From NCBI GenBank assembly GCA_033717875.1, contig JADDKJ010000060.1, positions 1 through 14,671 of the forward strand: 14,671 nucleotides of DNA, given 5' to 3'. The notes beneath the pieces are model-generated. The model did no database searches. It saw nothing but the letters and a program-made list of their open reading frames with translations, and was not told the origin of the DNA. The position numbers were made by a program, and so were the translations under genes. This DNA is from SBBG01 sp033717875 (GTDB lineage Bacteria; Pseudomonadota; Gammaproteobacteria; Ga0077554; Ga007554). Shown here in pieces: positions 14,469 through 14,671 of this stretch. The first letter of the stretch is position 1; each line of letters starts with the position of its first letter.

Positions 14469-14671
14469 GGCTCTTTTGAAATTCGAGTGGGTTAGCGCGC
14501 CACATGGGGATTAAGCTTCGAGAAGTCGAGCTTTCCGGCGATCAGGAAGATCACGGTACGGATCGTGCTGAATTTGCCGTAGCCGCGCGCCTTGCGCTTG
14601 GCGGATTGAAACAGCCCATTGAGTGCCTCCAGGAAGCCGTTGGTCTGGCGGGTCTGGGCCCAGGCAACAAT
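14469..14671 (-). mobile_element. ISL3-family insertion sequence, 3' end only
   Basis: The stretch from GGCTCTTTTGAAATTCG (from 14469) looks like an ISL3-type terminal repeat, which commonly starts GGCTCTTT. It is followed inward by the end of an ISL3 transposase gene on the minus strand. The rest of the element lies outside the window. It sits 33 bases upstream of the FNR box of the hsp20 operon, leaving that promoter intact. Confidence 0.75.
14492..14671 (-). CDS. ISL3-family transposase, C-terminal 59 residues (runs off window)
   Basis: The minus strand is open from the window edge to a TAA at 14492-14494. It reads QTNGFLEALNGLFQSAKRKA then RGYGKFSTIRTVIFLIAGKL and ends LNPHVAR. The (T/S)NGxxExxNxxxxxxKRxARGY pattern is the hallmark of the last part of the ISL3 DDE domain, and its Glu (in FLEAL) matches the catalytic Glu. 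No frameshift is seen in this part. Whether the rest is intact is unknown. Confidence 0.85.
   Translation of the reverse strand: MVAWAQTRQTNGFLEALNGLFQSAKRKARGYGKFSTIRTVIFLIAGKLDFSKLNPHVAR

Overview
The window looks like part of a fairly GC-rich proteobacterial chromosome, probably beta- or gammaproteobacterial. The reasons are the Lol-type lipoproteins, a textbook FNR/ANR box, a two-zinc-knuckle TrxC-type thioredoxin and the IS110/ISL3 families at the edges. The genus cannot be read from the sequence. Apart from one IS transposase, every gene is on the minus strand.

Left edge (1-1800): a mobile zone. The first 33 bases are the start of an IS110-family transposase running off the window on the minus strand. 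It is followed by a nearly complete IS110/IS1111-type element (about 264-1754) with its own plus-strand transposase. About 400 nt of non-coding sequence follow that stop codon and begin with a strong stem-loop. This is where IS1111-group elements encode their bridge/seekRNA, so a guide RNA is the natural candidate. Short TGACCCC-type direct repeats lie on both sides of the element.

Centre (1824-12246): four minus-strand genes, in transcription order. First is a secreted alpha-toroid protein (prenyltransferase/squalene-oxidase-like repeats, an Ig-like domain and a dockerin-like tail). Second is an unrecognised 295-aa lipoprotein. Third is a 2445-aa lipoprotein with a transglutaminase-like domain, whose nucleophile is Ser instead of Cys, followed by a DUF6531/RHS (YD-repeat) shell. 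Fourth is a 188-aa polytopic membrane protein that overlaps the RHS gene by ATGA. The RHS core has the usual DPxG pair, then a Gly-rich, Ser/Pro/Thr-rich tail with no recognisable nuclease or deaminase. A membrane-acting tip with a membrane immunity partner is the most interesting reading, but it is inference. The set may be an undescribed cell-surface RHS system.

Right part (12420-14468): a tight three-gene operon, Hsp20 - thioredoxin 2 - ribose-phosphate pyrophosphokinase. It is headed by a perfect FNR/ANR box centred at -41.5 from the start predicted by a TAGAAT -10 element. This suggests induction at low oxygen and links protein folding, thiol redox and PRPP supply.

Right edge (14469-14671): the 3' end of an ISL3-family element on the minus strand, inserted just upstream of the FNR-box promoter. 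The RHS region is thus bracketed by insertion sequences on both sides.
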